Part shown: positions 25,517-34,757 of the stretch, piece by piece
How positions within the stretch are numbered: the stretch's first letter is position 1
Layout: each line of letters begins with the position of its first letter
Source: Aestuariivita sp.
Lineage (GTDB): Bacteria; Pseudomonadota; Alphaproteobacteria; Rhodobacterales; Rhodobacteraceae
DNA length: 64,000 nt
Assembly: GCF_021404545.1 (NCBI RefSeq)
Contig: NZ_JAAWWD010000005.1
Coordinates: 1 to 64,000 of the forward strand
Direction: 5' to 3'
Notes under the pieces: generated by a model
Told to the model about the DNA's origin: nothing
Database searches by the model: none
The model's input: only the letters and a program-made list of their open reading frames with translations
Translations under genes and position numbers: made by a program

Positions 25517-25777
25517 GCGTCGCAGAGAGCGCCGGTGCGGACCCGAGATCTGCGCTGGCGGTCGTTGCGGATTTGCAAGCGGTGTGCCCGTCCATCGTTC
25601 CAAGCGAGCCTGTCGCCCGAGGGGCAGGCTCCGCAAGGGGGCTGTCCACCCGTGATCGGCCAAACGGGATCACGTCCTGGCAGTCGCGAACAGCCTGCCG
25701 CCCATTTGCCCACCGCTTTGAGGTCATCTTGTGTTGCGCACCTTTCGCGTGAGGATCGGGATAGCGCTTGGGCGGCG

Positions 25778-26470
25778 TCATTCCACAAAGGTCGAGATTT
25801 GATCGAGCGGCTTTTTCTTCTTGGCCACCGCGGGGACAGTGGCGTCTGGGGCAGGGTGGCCCACGGCGATGATCATCGTGGGTTTTTCCGAAGCCGGACG
25901 CCCCAGGGCGGGGGCCAGAAACTTCATCGGGTTGGGCGTGTGGGTCAAGGTGCACAGCCCCGCGTGATGGAGTGCGGCCAGAAGAAAACCCGTCGCGATG
26001 TTCACGCTCTCGGGAACATAGTAATTCTTGTACCGCGTGCCGTCCTCGAACTGCCCCCAGCGCTGGGCAAAGACCACGATCAGCCAGGGCGCGGTGGTCA
26101 GGTGGGGTTTGTCCGCACTGGTGCCAATCGGCTCCAGTGCCTTGATCCATTCATCGCCGCCGCCGCCCTCGTAAAAGCGGCGCTCCTCCTCCTCGGCCTC
26201 GGTGCGGATGCGGGCCTTCATGTCGGGATCCGAGATCGCCACGAAATGCCACGGCTGGTGATTGGCGCCCGACGGCGCGGAGCCGGCCGTGCGGATGCAG
26301 GTTTCGATCACCGCGCGGGGCACCGGCCGAGCGGTATAGTCACGCACGCTGTGCCGGGTGCGCATCCGGGCGTGGAACGCATCAACCTCGGCCTGCATCT
26401 GGGCATCCGACAGATCGGCCCGATCCGGCAGCGGCAGGGCCGTGTATTCCAGCGTTTCCTTGGCAAACAT
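25778..26470 (-). CDS. Nitroreductase-family FMN protein
   Basis: A 230-residue oxidoreductase of the nitroreductase fold, probably an NAD(P)H-dependent flavoenzyme. Signatures are MRTRHSVRDYTARPVP (FMN phosphate), TAGSAPSGANHQPWHFVAI, SVNIATGFLLAALHHAGLCTL and a C-terminal basic tail with KKKKPLDQ. It is a single gene with no clear operon partner. Substrate unknown; members act on nitroaromatics, quinones or, in some cases, dehalogenation. Confidence 0.85.
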   Translation of the reverse strand: MFAKETLEYTALPLPDRADLSDAQMQAEVDAFHARMRTRHSVRDYTARPVPRAVIETCIRTAGSAPSGANHQPWHFVAISDPDMKARIRTEAEEEERRFYEGGGGDEWIKALEPIGTSADKPHLTTAPWLIVVFAQRWGQFEDGTRYKNYYVPESVNIATGFLLAALHHAGLCTLTHTPNPMKFLAPALGRPASEKPTMIIAVGHPAPDATVPAVAKKKKPLDQISTFVE

Positions 26471-26519
26471 CTCAGGCTCCTCCGCGCATTTCCGCGCTCT
26501 TCATGACGTGGCCCGCGTG

Positions 26520-27398
26520 TCAGTGCAAGAGTTGCGCGCGGGCTGCCTGACGCACTGCCACGGTGACCGGCGCGATTGCCGCTGCCATCGCGCGGCTGAT
26601 CTGCCAGTCCAGGGGCACATCCAGCGCCAGATCCGGCCTGAGCGCGACCAGACGCCCCTGGGCCAGCGCTGCGCGGACCAGGGGCTCGGGGTTCATGCCC
26701 CAGCCCAGCCCGGCCTCGGCTGCCTCAACGAACGCGGTCGAGGAGGGCAGCATGTGGCGGGGCGGATTGGGCCTTGTGCCAGTCGCCAGTTCCACCCACC
26801 GTGCCTGAAGACGGTCCTTGGCATTGAACGTCAGACATGGCGCGCGCGCCAACGCAGCGGCGGTTGGGCCATCCTCGAACCAGCGGTCCCGGAAGGACGG
26901 GCTTGCCGTCGCCACGTAGCGCAATGCGCCCAGGGCATGCCGATCACACCCCCGCACGGGCTTGCCTGTGGCGGTGATCGCGGCGCTGACCTCACCGCGT
27001 TTCAGCCAGTCGGCAGAGTGATCCTGATCGTCAATCACCAACTCGAACACAAGATCGGGGACGGCGGCAAGGGCAGGCACGAACCAGGTTGCCAGGCTGT
27101 CTGCGTTGATTGCTAACCGCAGCCGCGCCTGCCCCCCGGTATCGAGCGACAGGTCGCGCATCAGCTGTGCCTCCAGCACGCCCAGATCCTCGGCATGTTT
27201 GGCGAGCCTTTGTCCGGCAGGGGTGGCGGTGCAGGGACTGCCCCGTTGGATCAGGGTGATGCCCATCCGTTCCTCCAGCGCCTTGATGCGCTGTGAGATC
27301 GCAGAGGGTGTCACGTGCAGCTCTGCGGCCGCCAGATCGAATGCGCCAGTGCGCAGCACGGCCGACAGAGCGGCAAGATGGGCGGGATCGAGATGCAT
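26520..27398 (-). CDS. LysR-family regulator, ArgP/LysG type
   Basis: A 292-residue LysR protein. The HTH is at residues 5-60 (LAALSAVLRTGAFDLAAAEL, then TPSAISQRIKALEERMG), with an effector-binding domain after residue 90. The sequence is of the ArgP/LysG (IciA) type, which senses lysine/arginine and activates an amino acid exporter. The divergent LysE/ArgO gene starts 86 bp away, a classic arrangement supporting this. Confidence 0.88.
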   Translation of the reverse strand: MHLDPAHLAALSAVLRTGAFDLAAAELHVTPSAISQRIKALEERMGITLIQRGSPCTATPAGQRLAKHAEDLGVLEAQLMRDLSLDTGGQARLRLAINADSLATWFVPALAAVPDLVFELVIDDQDHSADWLKRGEVSAAITATGKPVRGCDRHALGALRYVATASPSFRDRWFEDGPTAAALARAPCLTFNAKDRLQARWVELATGTRPNPPRHMLPSSTAFVEAAEAGLGWGMNPEPLVRAALAQGRLVALRPDLALDVPLDWQISRAMAAAIAPVTVAVRQAARAQLLH

Positions 27399-27484
27399 TA
27401 GCCTGGCTAATTCAACCTAAGAAGACTTAATTCGACTAATTCGCGCGCGCGGCATAGTCAACACAGAACACCCCTTGTGCGGAA

Positions 27485-28090
27485 ATGTTCATGATCGCCT
27501 CGTTCCTTCCCGGGTTCTTTCTGAGCCTCAGCCTGATCCTCGCCATAGGCGCGCAGAATGCCTTTGTGCTGCGCCAGGGATTGCGGCGCGCGCATGTGTT
27601 CTGGGTCTGTCTGGTTTGTGCCCTATCGGATGCGGTTCTGATCGCGGCGGGCGTTACCGGCTTTGGCAGGCTGGCGACGGCTCTGCCCTGGTTCGAGCCT
27701 TTGATGCGCTACGGAGGCGCTGCCTTTCTTGCGTGGTATGGGCTGCGCAATTTCATCTCTGCCTGGCGCGGCGGCGAGGTGCTGGAGGCGGCGCATGTGG
27801 ATCGTGCCGGGCTGCGCCGCACGGTGCTGACCGTTCTGGCGCTGACTTGGCTGAACCCGCATGTCTATCTCGATACGCTGATCCTGATCGGGTCGGTCTC
27901 GTCGCAATATCCCGACAGGGCGGCGTTTGGTGTCGGTGCCACGACCGCCAGTTTCCTGTTTTTCTTTGCGATGGGATACGGTGCGCGTCTGCTGGCACCG
28001 TTGTTCGTGCGGCCGCGGTCCTGGCAGGTTCTCGACGTGATCATCGGATGCACGATGTGGGCGATTGCCCTGAAACTTGTTGTCATGTGA
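27485..28090 (+). CDS. LysE/ArgO-family amino acid exporter
   Basis: A 201-residue membrane protein with six predicted helices. Signatures are the N-terminal FFLSLSLILAIGAQNAFVLRQG and LTWLNPHVYLDTLILIG, typical of LysE/ArgO. It exports basic amino acids and is very likely controlled by the divergent ArgP/LysG-type regulator. A second ATG at residue 3 is an alternative start. Confidence 0.9.
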   Translation: MFMIASFLPGFFLSLSLILAIGAQNAFVLRQGLRRAHVFWVCLVCALSDAVLIAAGVTGFGRLATALPWFEPLMRYGGAAFLAWYGLRNFISAWRGGEVLEAAHVDRAGLRRTVLTVLALTWLNPHVYLDTLILIGSVSSQYPDRAAFGVGATTASFLFFFAMGYGARLLAPLFVRPRSWQVLDVIIGCTMWAIALKLVVM

Positions 28091-28129
28091 AGGGTTGCAC
28101 CCCCCACCCGATTGGGTGTTGATACCGGC

Positions 28130-29035
28130 ATGGATCAACCCCGACCTCAGCGACCGCTTGTCGGCATCTTCTGGATGCTTGTGACCGGCATGTGCTTTGT
28201 CGCCGTGACCGCGCTGGTCAAATATATGGGCGACCGTATCCCCCCGGCCGAGGCGGCCTTTCTGCGTTATCTTCTGGGGCTGGTATTTCTCATTCCTATG
28301 CTGCCGGCGCTGCGCACGGCCAGGATCACAAAACGGCAATGGGCGCTCTTTGGTGGACGGGGTTTTTGCCATGCGTTCGGGGTGATCATGTGGTTTTTTG
28401 CCATGACCCGCATTCCCTTGGCCGAGGTGACGGCGATGAACTATCTCTCGCCTGTCTATGTGACGCTGGGGGCGGCGCTGTTTCTGGGCGAAAAGCTGGC
28501 AATGCGCCGGATCGCTGCCGTGATCTTTGCGCTGATCGGGGCCGCGATTATCCTGCGCCCGGGCTTTCGCGAGGTAAACCCGGGGCATTTGGCGATGCTC
28601 TTTACCGCTGTGGTTTTCGCGGGCTCCTATATGCTGGCCAAGGTGCTGGCGGATGAGGTGGCGCCGACCATCGTTGTCGCGATGCTGTCGATCATCGTGA
28701 CGCTGGTTCTGGCGCCCTTCGCGCTCATGTCATGGGTCACGCCGACCCTGGCCGAGCTTGCAATCCTCTTCGGTGTCGCGTTTTTCGCCACAGCCGGGCA
28801 CTATACGATGACGCTGGCGTTCAGGGCGGCACCGTTGACGGTCACCCAGCCGGTCACCTTTCTGCAACTGGTCTGGGCCGCGTCGCTGGGGGCGATTGTC
28901 TTTGGTGAAGCGGTGGATATCTGGGTCGTTCTGGGCGGCTGTGTGATCCTGGGTTCGGTCACCTTTATCACCTGGCGCGAGGCGGTAGTCCGGCGCAAGC
29001 ACATCACGCCCAGCACGCCCGAGACCAAGGTCTGA
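28130..29035 (+). CDS. DMT-superfamily (EamA) transporter
   Basis: A 301-residue permease with ten predicted helices and two EamA repeats (first repeat ending near AMNYLSPVYVTLGAALFLGEKL, second near QPVTFLQLVWAASLGAIVFGE). The substrate cannot be told; relatives export amino acids or other metabolites. ATG 28130 (MDQPRPQRP) is preferred to the frame start at 28112. It converges on the choline ABC genes with 3 bp between the stops. Confidence 0.85.
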   Translation: MDQPRPQRPLVGIFWMLVTGMCFVAVTALVKYMGDRIPPAEAAFLRYLLGLVFLIPMLPALRTARITKRQWALFGGRGFCHAFGVIMWFFAMTRIPLAEVTAMNYLSPVYVTLGAALFLGEKLAMRRIAAVIFALIGAAIILRPGFREVNPGHLAMLFTAVVFAGSYMLAKVLADEVAPTIVVAMLSIIVTLVLAPFALMSWVTPTLAELAILFGVAFFATAGHYTMTLAFRAAPLTVTQPVTFLQLVWAASLGAIVFGEAVDIWVVLGGCVILGSVTFITWREAVVRRKHITPSTPETKV

Positions 29036-29038
29036 GGG

Positions 29039-30073
29039 TCAGCCATGCGTCCCGCGCGGATCCAGCAGCCGGGTCAGCACATCGTCATAGGTGATCTGCC
29101 CCACCGCGGTTCCGTCCGTCACCACCCGAACAGGGCCAGAGGTGGCGACACAGGCCTCCATCACCTCCTGAATGGTCGCATCCGGCCCCACCGCGCCGGT
29201 GGCGCGATCTGTCAGCGGCTCCATCAGATCGCGCGCGCATAACACCCCCAGAGGGTTCATATGCGCCACGAAATCCGCGACATATTCGGTCGCGGGTGAG
29301 GTGAAGATCTCCTGCGGTGTTCCGCATTGCACGATCCGCCCGCCTTCCATGATTGCGATCCGGTTGCCGATCTTGAATGCTTCGTCCAGATCGTGGCTGA
29401 CAAAGATGATCGTGCGTTGCAGCTCTTGTTGCAGTTCGAGCAGCTCATCCTGCAGCCGCGTGCGGATCAGCGGGTCGAGCGCCGAGAACGGCTCATCCAT
29501 CAGCAGGATCGGCGCCTCGGTTGCAAAGGCGCGTGCCAGGCCCACCCGTTGCTGCATGCCGCCCGACAGCTCGCTCACCTTGCGGTCGGCCCAATCCGCA
29601 AGACCCACCAGTGCCAATTGCGTTTCGACCTTCTCGTGCCGTTCGGCTTTGGGCATGCCTGCCAGTTCAAGGCCCAGGCCCACATTCTCGCGCACGGTGC
29701 GCCAGGGCAGCAGACCGAATTGCTGAAACACCATGGCCACCCGGCTGAGCCGAAGGTTGCGCAACGTGCCTGCATCGGCCGCGCCCACGTCAATCATCCG
29801 CGCACCGTCATTGACCCGCACGGTGCCGCGGACCACCGGGTTGAGCCCATTGACCGCCCGCAACAATGTGGACTTGCCGGAACCCGACAGGCCCATCAGC
29901 ACGAGGATCTCGCCCTCTTCGACGTCCAGCGAACAGTTATGGACCCCCAGCACCTGCCCTGTGGCTGACTGGATCTCGGCGCGGTCCTGCCCCGCATCCA
30001 TCAGCGGAAGGGCGACTTTCGGTTTCTCGCCAAAGACGATGTTGACCTGATCGAACTCGACTGCGACCCCCAT
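29039..30073 (-). CDS. choV: Choline ABC transporter ATP-binding protein
   Basis: A 344-residue ABC ATPase of the glycine betaine/choline class. Walker A is GLSGSGKSTLL, the signature is LSGGMQQRVGLA and Walker B is ILLMDEPFSALD; after residue 280 come CBS-like regulatory repeats (ATIQEVMEACVATSGPVRVV). It energises ChoW. The last gene of choX-choW-choV, its ATG meets the choW stop. The choline assignment comes from the neighbouring betI-betC-betA genes. Confidence 0.88.
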   Translation of the reverse strand: MGVAVEFDQVNIVFGEKPKVALPLMDAGQDRAEIQSATGQVLGVHNCSLDVEEGEILVLMGLSGSGKSTLLRAVNGLNPVVRGTVRVNDGARMIDVGAADAGTLRNLRLSRVAMVFQQFGLLPWRTVRENVGLGLELAGMPKAERHEKVETQLALVGLADWADRKVSELSGGMQQRVGLARAFATEAPILLMDEPFSALDPLIRTRLQDELLELQQELQRTIIFVSHDLDEAFKIGNRIAIMEGGRIVQCGTPQEIFTSPATEYVADFVAHMNPLGVLCARDLMEPLTDRATGAVGPDATIQEVMEACVATSGPVRVVTDGTAVGQITYDDVLTRLLDPRGTHG

Positions 30074-30906
30074 CAGCGTCGCTCCATCCGCAACATGCGA
30101 TCCAGCATGATCGCGACCACCACGATGATGAACCCGCTCTCAAAGCCCAGTGAGGTGTTCACCTGGTTGAGCGCGCGCACCACCGGCACGCCCAGCCCGT
30201 CAGCCCCCACCAGTGCCGCGATCACCACCATGCTGAGCGACAGCATGATGGTCTGATTGAGCCCGGCCATGATCTGGGGCAGGGCATAGGGGAGTTCGAC
30301 CTTCCACAGGGTCTGCCGGGGGGTGGCGCCAAAGGCTTGCGCCGCCTCCAGGAGCGGTTGCGGCGTGGAGGTGACGCCCAGATGGGTCAGCCGGATCGGG
30401 GCGGGCAGCACAAAGATCACCGTTGCAATCAGGCCGGGCACCATGCCGATCCCGAAAAACACAATCGCTGGAATGAGATACACAAAAGTGGGCAGCGTCT
30501 GCATCAGATCCAGAATGGGTCGCATGAACCGGTAAAGGCGGGGCCGGTGCGCCGCCGCTATGCCAATCGGTACGCCAATCCCCATGCACACCACGCAGGC
30601 CGACAGGACCAATGTGAGGCTCTCGGTCGTTTCTTCCCAATATCCTTGGTTGAGGATGAAGAGAAAGCCCAGGACAACAAACAGGACCACTTTCCAGTTG
30701 CGTTGCAGCAGCCAGGTCAAAACGGCGAAACACGCGATCACAAAGAACGGGTGCGGCGATTGCAACACCCATAAAATGGCCTCGATCAGCCATTCCATTG
30801 CCAGTGCAAGCCCATCAAAAAACCACGCACCGTTGATCTGCAACCAGTCAAAGACGGCCGCCGCGGTGCGCCCCACGGGGATTTTCGTTTCGGTCAGCCA
30901 GTCCAT
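30073..30906 (-). CDS. choW: Choline ABC transporter permease
   Basis: A 277-residue inner-membrane protein with about six helices and the permease loop EAAQAFGATPRQTLWKVELP that couples to the ATPase. It has the ProW-like N-terminal WLTETKIPVG segment. It lies between choX (68 bp upstream) and choV (touching). Confidence 0.88.
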   Translation of the reverse strand: MDWLTETKIPVGRTAAAVFDWLQINGAWFFDGLALAMEWLIEAILWVLQSPHPFFVIACFAVLTWLLQRNWKVVLFVVLGFLFILNQGYWEETTESLTLVLSACVVCMGIGVPIGIAAAHRPRLYRFMRPILDLMQTLPTFVYLIPAIVFFGIGMVPGLIATVIFVLPAPIRLTHLGVTSTPQPLLEAAQAFGATPRQTLWKVELPYALPQIMAGLNQTIMLSLSMVVIAALVGADGLGVPVVRALNQVNTSLGFESGFIIVVVAIMLDRMLRMERR

Positions 30907-30974
30907 TACACTCTCAGCTTATTGGAGAACCCGCCGCCCGTCGGACGTGCGGCGGGTTGAAGGGGCGGACCGGA

Positions 30975-31904
30975 TCAGTCGATCAGCTGCGGCCTGGCGA
31001 CGCTAAACGCATCATCGTCGCCTTCGACATCTGTAACGCCCACCAACCAGGCCTGGAGTGTGTCGGGATTGCCCCTGATCCAGTCCGAGGCGGCCTCGGC
31101 GGGGTCTTTGCCCTCATCGAGGATCCCGGCCATGATCTCGTTCTCCATCGAAAGAGAGAATTCGAGGTTTTGCAGGAACCGCCCAACGTTCGGACAGGCC
31201 TCCACATATCCTGCGGTGGTGTTGGTATAGACTGTCGCACCGCCCAGATTGGGGCCAAAAAAGTCGTCGCCACCGGTCAGGTAGCTCAGATCGAAATTCG
31301 CGTTCATCGGATGTGGCTCCCATCCGAGAAAGACGATCGGATCCCCCCGGCGATCGGCCCGCGCGACCTGCGCCAGCATGCCTTGTTCCGAACTCTCGAC
31401 AACCTCGAACCCGTTCAGCCCGAACGCGTCGGATGCGATCATATCCATGATCAGACGGTTGCCATCATTGCCCGGCTCGATGCCATAGATCTTGCCGTCC
31501 AGCGCGTCCATCTGCGCGGCGATGTCCGCGAAATCGGTAATGCCCAGATCCGCGGCGACCTGGTTGACGGCCAGTGTGTATTTCGCCCCTTCGAGGTTGG
31601 CGCGCACGGTGTCGACGCTGCCTGCCTCGCGGTAGGGGGCGATATCGGCCTCCATCGTCGGCATCCAGTTGCCCAGGAACACATCCACATCGCCCGCCGC
31701 CATCGACGTATAGCTCACCGGGACCGACAGCACCTTGATTTCGGCATCATACCCCAACGCCTGCAGGACCACGGTCGCGGCAGCTGTGGTCGCGGTGATG
31801 TCCGTCCAGCCCACATCGGAAAAAACCACCCTCTCGCAATCGGCGAATGCGGGGCCGGCTGCGGCCATCAACGCCAGTGCGGATAGTGAGTATTTCAAGG
31901 TCAT
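30975..31904 (-). CDS. choX: Choline-binding periplasmic protein
   Basis: A 309-residue protein with a signal peptide (1-21, AAAGPAFA before the cut) and the OpuAC/ProX-type binding domain. Aromatic-rich segments such as FSDVGWTDITATTAA, VFLGNWMPTMEADIAPY and VFLGWEPHPMN are those that form the aromatic box around quaternary amines in ChoX. First gene of the operon; the divergent betI region supplies its promoter. Confidence 0.88.
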   Translation of the reverse strand: MTLKYSLSALALMAAAGPAFADCERVVFSDVGWTDITATTAAATVVLQALGYDAEIKVLSVPVSYTSMAAGDVDVFLGNWMPTMEADIAPYREAGSVDTVRANLEGAKYTLAVNQVAADLGITDFADIAAQMDALDGKIYGIEPGNDGNRLIMDMIASDAFGLNGFEVVESSEQGMLAQVARADRRGDPIVFLGWEPHPMNANFDLSYLTGGDDFFGPNLGGATVYTNTTAGYVEACPNVGRFLQNLEFSLSMENEIMAGILDEGKDPAEAASDWIRGNPDTLQAWLVGVTDVEGDDDAFSVARPQLID

Positions 31905-31956
31905 TGTCGTGTCTCCCGGTCGATTTTGTTTTGGTTGGCAGGCAGCGTGGTTGTTC

Positions 31957-31976
31957 TTGATTGACGAGTCAATAAA
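31957..31976. promoter_or_regulatory. Probable BetI operator
   Basis: TTGATTGACGAGTCAATAAA contains the perfect dyad ATTGAC-GA-GTCAAT between the divergent choX and betI genes. BetI, a TetR-type repressor, is known to bind a dyad in bet intergenic regions, so this is the best candidate; binding itself is inferred. Confidence 0.6.
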
Positions 31977-31995
31977 GAAACCCTAGCGTTTCTTT
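31974..31995. other. Perfect inverted repeat in the betI leader
   Basis: AAAGAAAC, a 6-nt loop and GTTTCTTT form an 8-bp stem directly beside the BetI-like dyad and 24 bp before betI. It could be a second regulator site or an mRNA hairpin. Confidence 0.5.
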
Positions 31996-32019
31996 CACCC
32001 TATCGTCAGGAGCCATCAC

Positions 32020-32598
32020 ATGCCCAAACTCGGAATGGAGCCTATCAGGCGCGATGCGCTCGTGAAAGCCGCGATTGTCGAGATCGGCGAGGCGGGTACA
32101 CTTGACGTCACAGTCAGCCAGATCGCGCGGCGCGCTGGCATGTCGAGCGCGCTGGCACATCATTATTTTGGCTCCAAGGAAGAGATGCTTGTGGCCGCGA
32201 TGCGCCATATTCTGACGCTGTTCGGGGCCGAGGTGCGCGGCGCGCTGATCATGGCGCGCGATCCTGCCGGGCGGATCGAGGCGGTTGTGCGCGCCTCTTT
32301 CGCGTCGCAGAATTTCCGGCCTGCAACGGCGGCCTCGTGGCTGCATTTTTATCTTCAGGCGCAAAGCTCCGACAAGACCAGACGGCTGTTGACGGTGTAT
32401 CACCGGCGGCTGCGGTCGAACCTGATGGTTGGGTTTCGCCCGCTTGTCTCTGATCCCGAGGCCGCGTCCGAGACCATCGGCGCGCTGATCGACGGGGTTT
32501 ATCTGCGTCAGGTCTTGCGCCCCGAGGCGATGTCGAACGCGGCGGCCATCGAGCTGGTTCTGGCCGCCGTCCACCGTCTGATTCGCGAGGGGTCATGA
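32020..32598 (+). CDS. betI: Transcriptional repressor BetI (TetR family)
   Basis: A 192-residue TetR-type repressor that responds to choline. The N-terminus PKLGMEPIRRDALVKAAIVE and the HTH region VSQIARRAGMSSALAHHYFGSKEEML are typical of BetI. The C-terminal ligand domain has WLHFYLQAQ. It overlaps betC by 4 nt (ATGA), so it is co-expressed with the enzymes it controls. Confidence 0.93.
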   Translation: MPKLGMEPIRRDALVKAAIVEIGEAGTLDVTVSQIARRAGMSSALAHHYFGSKEEMLVAAMRHILTLFGAEVRGALIMARDPAGRIEAVVRASFASQNFRPATAASWLHFYLQAQSSDKTRRLLTVYHRRLRSNLMVGFRPLVSDPEAASETIGALIDGVYLRQVLRPEAMSNAAAIELVLAAVHRLIREGS

Positions 32599-34103
32599 CC
32601 CACCCCAATATCCTGATCCTGATGGTCGATCAGTTGAACGGCACGCTTTTTCCCGAGGGACCCGCCGAGTGGCTGCACACGCCCAATCTGAGACAACTGG
32701 CCGACCGGTCGGTGCGGTTTGCCAATGCCTATACCGCCTCACCGCTGTGCGCGCCGGGCCGAGCGAGCTTCATGACCGGTCAACTGCCTTCGGCCACGGG
32801 TGTCTATGATAATGCGGCGGAGTTTCGCAGCGATCTGCCGACCTATGCCCATCATCTGCGCCGCGCGGGCTATCAGACCTGCCTGTCGGGCAAGATGCAT
32901 TTTGTGGGCCCCGATCAGCTGCATGGATTTGAGGAGCGTCTGACCACCGATATCTACCCGGCCGATTTCGGCTGGACGCCGGATTACCGCAAGCCGGGGC
33001 AGCGGATCGACTGGTGGTATCACAACATGGGCTCGGTCACCGGCGCGGGTGTGGCCGAAACGTCCAACCAGATCGAATATGACGACGAGGTGGCCTTTCA
33101 TGCCACGGCCAAGCTTTACGATCTGGCGCGGGGGCGCGACGACCGCCCCTGGTGCCTGACCGTCAGCTTTACGCATCCGCACGATCCTTACGTGGCGCGC
33201 CGCCGGTATTGGGACCTCTACGCCGATTGCGCGCATCTGATGCCGCGCGTTCCGGCGATGGAGTATGCAGACCACGATCCCCATTCCCAGCGCATCTTCG
33301 ACGCCAATGACTGGCGCGGCTTTGACATCTCCGAGGATGATACCGGGCGCGCGCGCCGGGCCTATTTCGCCAATATCTCCTATCTCGACCACAAGGTGGG
33401 CGAGATCCTGGATGTGCTCGACCGCATCGGCCAAGAGGCGATCATCGTCTTTGTGTCCGATCACGGCGATATGCTGGGCGAGCGCGGCTTGTGGTTCAAG
33501 ATGTCGTTTTATGAAGGCTCCGCGCGCGTGCCGCTGATGATCGCGGCCCCCGGGTTGGCGCCGCGCACCGTGGCCGAGCCGGTCTCGACCATCGACGTCT
33601 GCCCGACGCTCTGTGATCTGGCGGGAGTTTCCATGGACGAGGTGATGCCCTGGACCACCGGCGAAAGCCTGGTGCCCTATGCCGAAGGGGCCGTACGCAC
33701 CACCCCCGTCGCCATGGAATACGCGGCAGAGGCGTCTTATGCGCCGATGGTGTCGCTGCGCTATGGCAAGTGGAAATACAACGCTTGCACGCTGGATCCC
33801 GATCAGCTTTTCGATCTGGAGGCGGACCCGGATGAGCGGACCAACCTGGCCGGGGATCCGGCCCATGCGGGCACGCTCACAGCGCTGAAATCCAAGGCCG
33901 CGGCGCGCTGGGATCTGGAGCGGTTCGATGCCGAGATCCGCGCCAGCCAGGCCCGCCGCTGGGTGGTTTACGAGGCGCTGCGGCAGGGCGGCTATTACCC
34001 GTGGGATTACCAGCCGCTGCAAAAGGCCTCCGAGCGGTACATGCGCAACCACATGGACCTCAACGAGGTCGAGGAGCGGCAGCGCTTCCCGAGAGGCGCA
34101 TGA
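32595..34103 (+). CDS. betC: Choline-sulfatase
   Basis: A 502-residue type I sulfatase that releases choline from choline-O-sulfate. The catalytic formylglycine Cys is in SPLCAPGRASFMTG, within the C-x-P-G-R consensus; metal ligands are in NILILMVDQLNG and VFVSDHGDMLGERG. The C-terminal extension with FPRGA matches BetC family proteins. It overlaps betI and the following GST gene by 4 nt each. Confidence 0.93.
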   Translation: MTHPNILILMVDQLNGTLFPEGPAEWLHTPNLRQLADRSVRFANAYTASPLCAPGRASFMTGQLPSATGVYDNAAEFRSDLPTYAHHLRRAGYQTCLSGKMHFVGPDQLHGFEERLTTDIYPADFGWTPDYRKPGQRIDWWYHNMGSVTGAGVAETSNQIEYDDEVAFHATAKLYDLARGRDDRPWCLTVSFTHPHDPYVARRRYWDLYADCAHLMPRVPAMEYADHDPHSQRIFDANDWRGFDISEDDTGRARRAYFANISYLDHKVGEILDVLDRIGQEAIIVFVSDHGDMLGERGLWFKMSFYEGSARVPLMIAAPGLAPRTVAEPVSTIDVCPTLCDLAGVSMDEVMPWTTGESLVPYAEGAVRTTPVAMEYAAEASYAPMVSLRYGKWKYNACTLDPDQLFDLEADPDERTNLAGDPAHAGTLTALKSKAAARWDLERFDAEIRASQARRWVVYEALRQGGYYPWDYQPLQKASERYMRNHMDLNEVEERQRFPRGA

Positions 34104-34744
34104 TGCTGACGGTGTATGGACGCGCCACATCGTCGAATGTGCAGGCGGTGCTCTGGATGCTTGAGGAACTGGCGCTGGGCTATACCCGTCTGGATTATGG
34201 GGAGGTGTTCGGCGGGCTCGACAGCCCCGCTTTCACCGCGTTGACCCCGCATGGCAAGATCCCGGTGCTGACCGTCGGCGAGGTGGCGATCTGGGAAACC
34301 CCGGCGATCCTGCGCTATCTGGCGGGCGCATATGGCGACGCGGTCTTCTGGCCACGCGATCCGCTGGCACGGGCCGAGGTCGATATGTGGGCCGAATGGG
34401 CCAAGCATTCGGTGGCCGAGGCATTTACCGGCCCGGTCTTCTGGCGCAGCGCGCGCACCCGGCCCGAGAACCGCGACGCGGGTCTCATCCGCGCCAACCT
34501 CGCCACGCTGGAGGGCGAACTGGCAAAGACCGAGCCGCGCCTGGCGCAGACCGATTACCTCTGCGGTGCCGATCTGACCCTGGCCGATATCCAGTTCGGC
34601 CATGTGCTCTATCGCTATTTCGATATCGACATTCCGCGTGCGCCGCTGCCTGGCCTGCGCGCCTATTATGACCGGCTGTCCGACCGACCCGCATACCGCA
34701 AGACGGTGATGGTGTCCTACGAGAGCCTGCGCAACACATTCTGA
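34100..34744 (+). CDS. Glutathione S-transferase-family protein
   Basis: A 214-residue protein with an N-terminal thioredoxin-like domain ([42 protein letters not shown], with the cis-Pro and the ETPAI glutathione contact) and an all-helical C-terminal domain ([13 protein letters not shown]). It sits between betC and betA, overlapping betC and 13 bp before betA, so it is expressed with choline metabolism. Its role there is unknown; it might handle reactive by-products such as betaine aldehyde. Confidence 0.88.
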   Translation: MMLTVYGRATSSNVQAVLWMLEELALGYTRLDYGEVFGGLDSPAFTALTPHGKIPVLTVGEVAIWETPAILRYLAGAYGDAVFWPRDPLARAEVDMWAEWAKHSVAEAFTGPVFWRSARTRPENRDAGLIRANLATLEGELAKTEPRLAQTDYLCGADLTLADIQFGHVLYRYFDIDIPRAPLPGLRAYYDRLSDRPAYRKTVMVSYESLRNTF

Positions 34745-34757
34745 AAAGAGGGGCCTA

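Noticed and set aside
25513-25788. 91-aa minus frame between the winged-helix gene and the nitroreductase
   Set aside because: Several overlapping frames on both strands, none with a domain or ribosome site; treated as intergenic.
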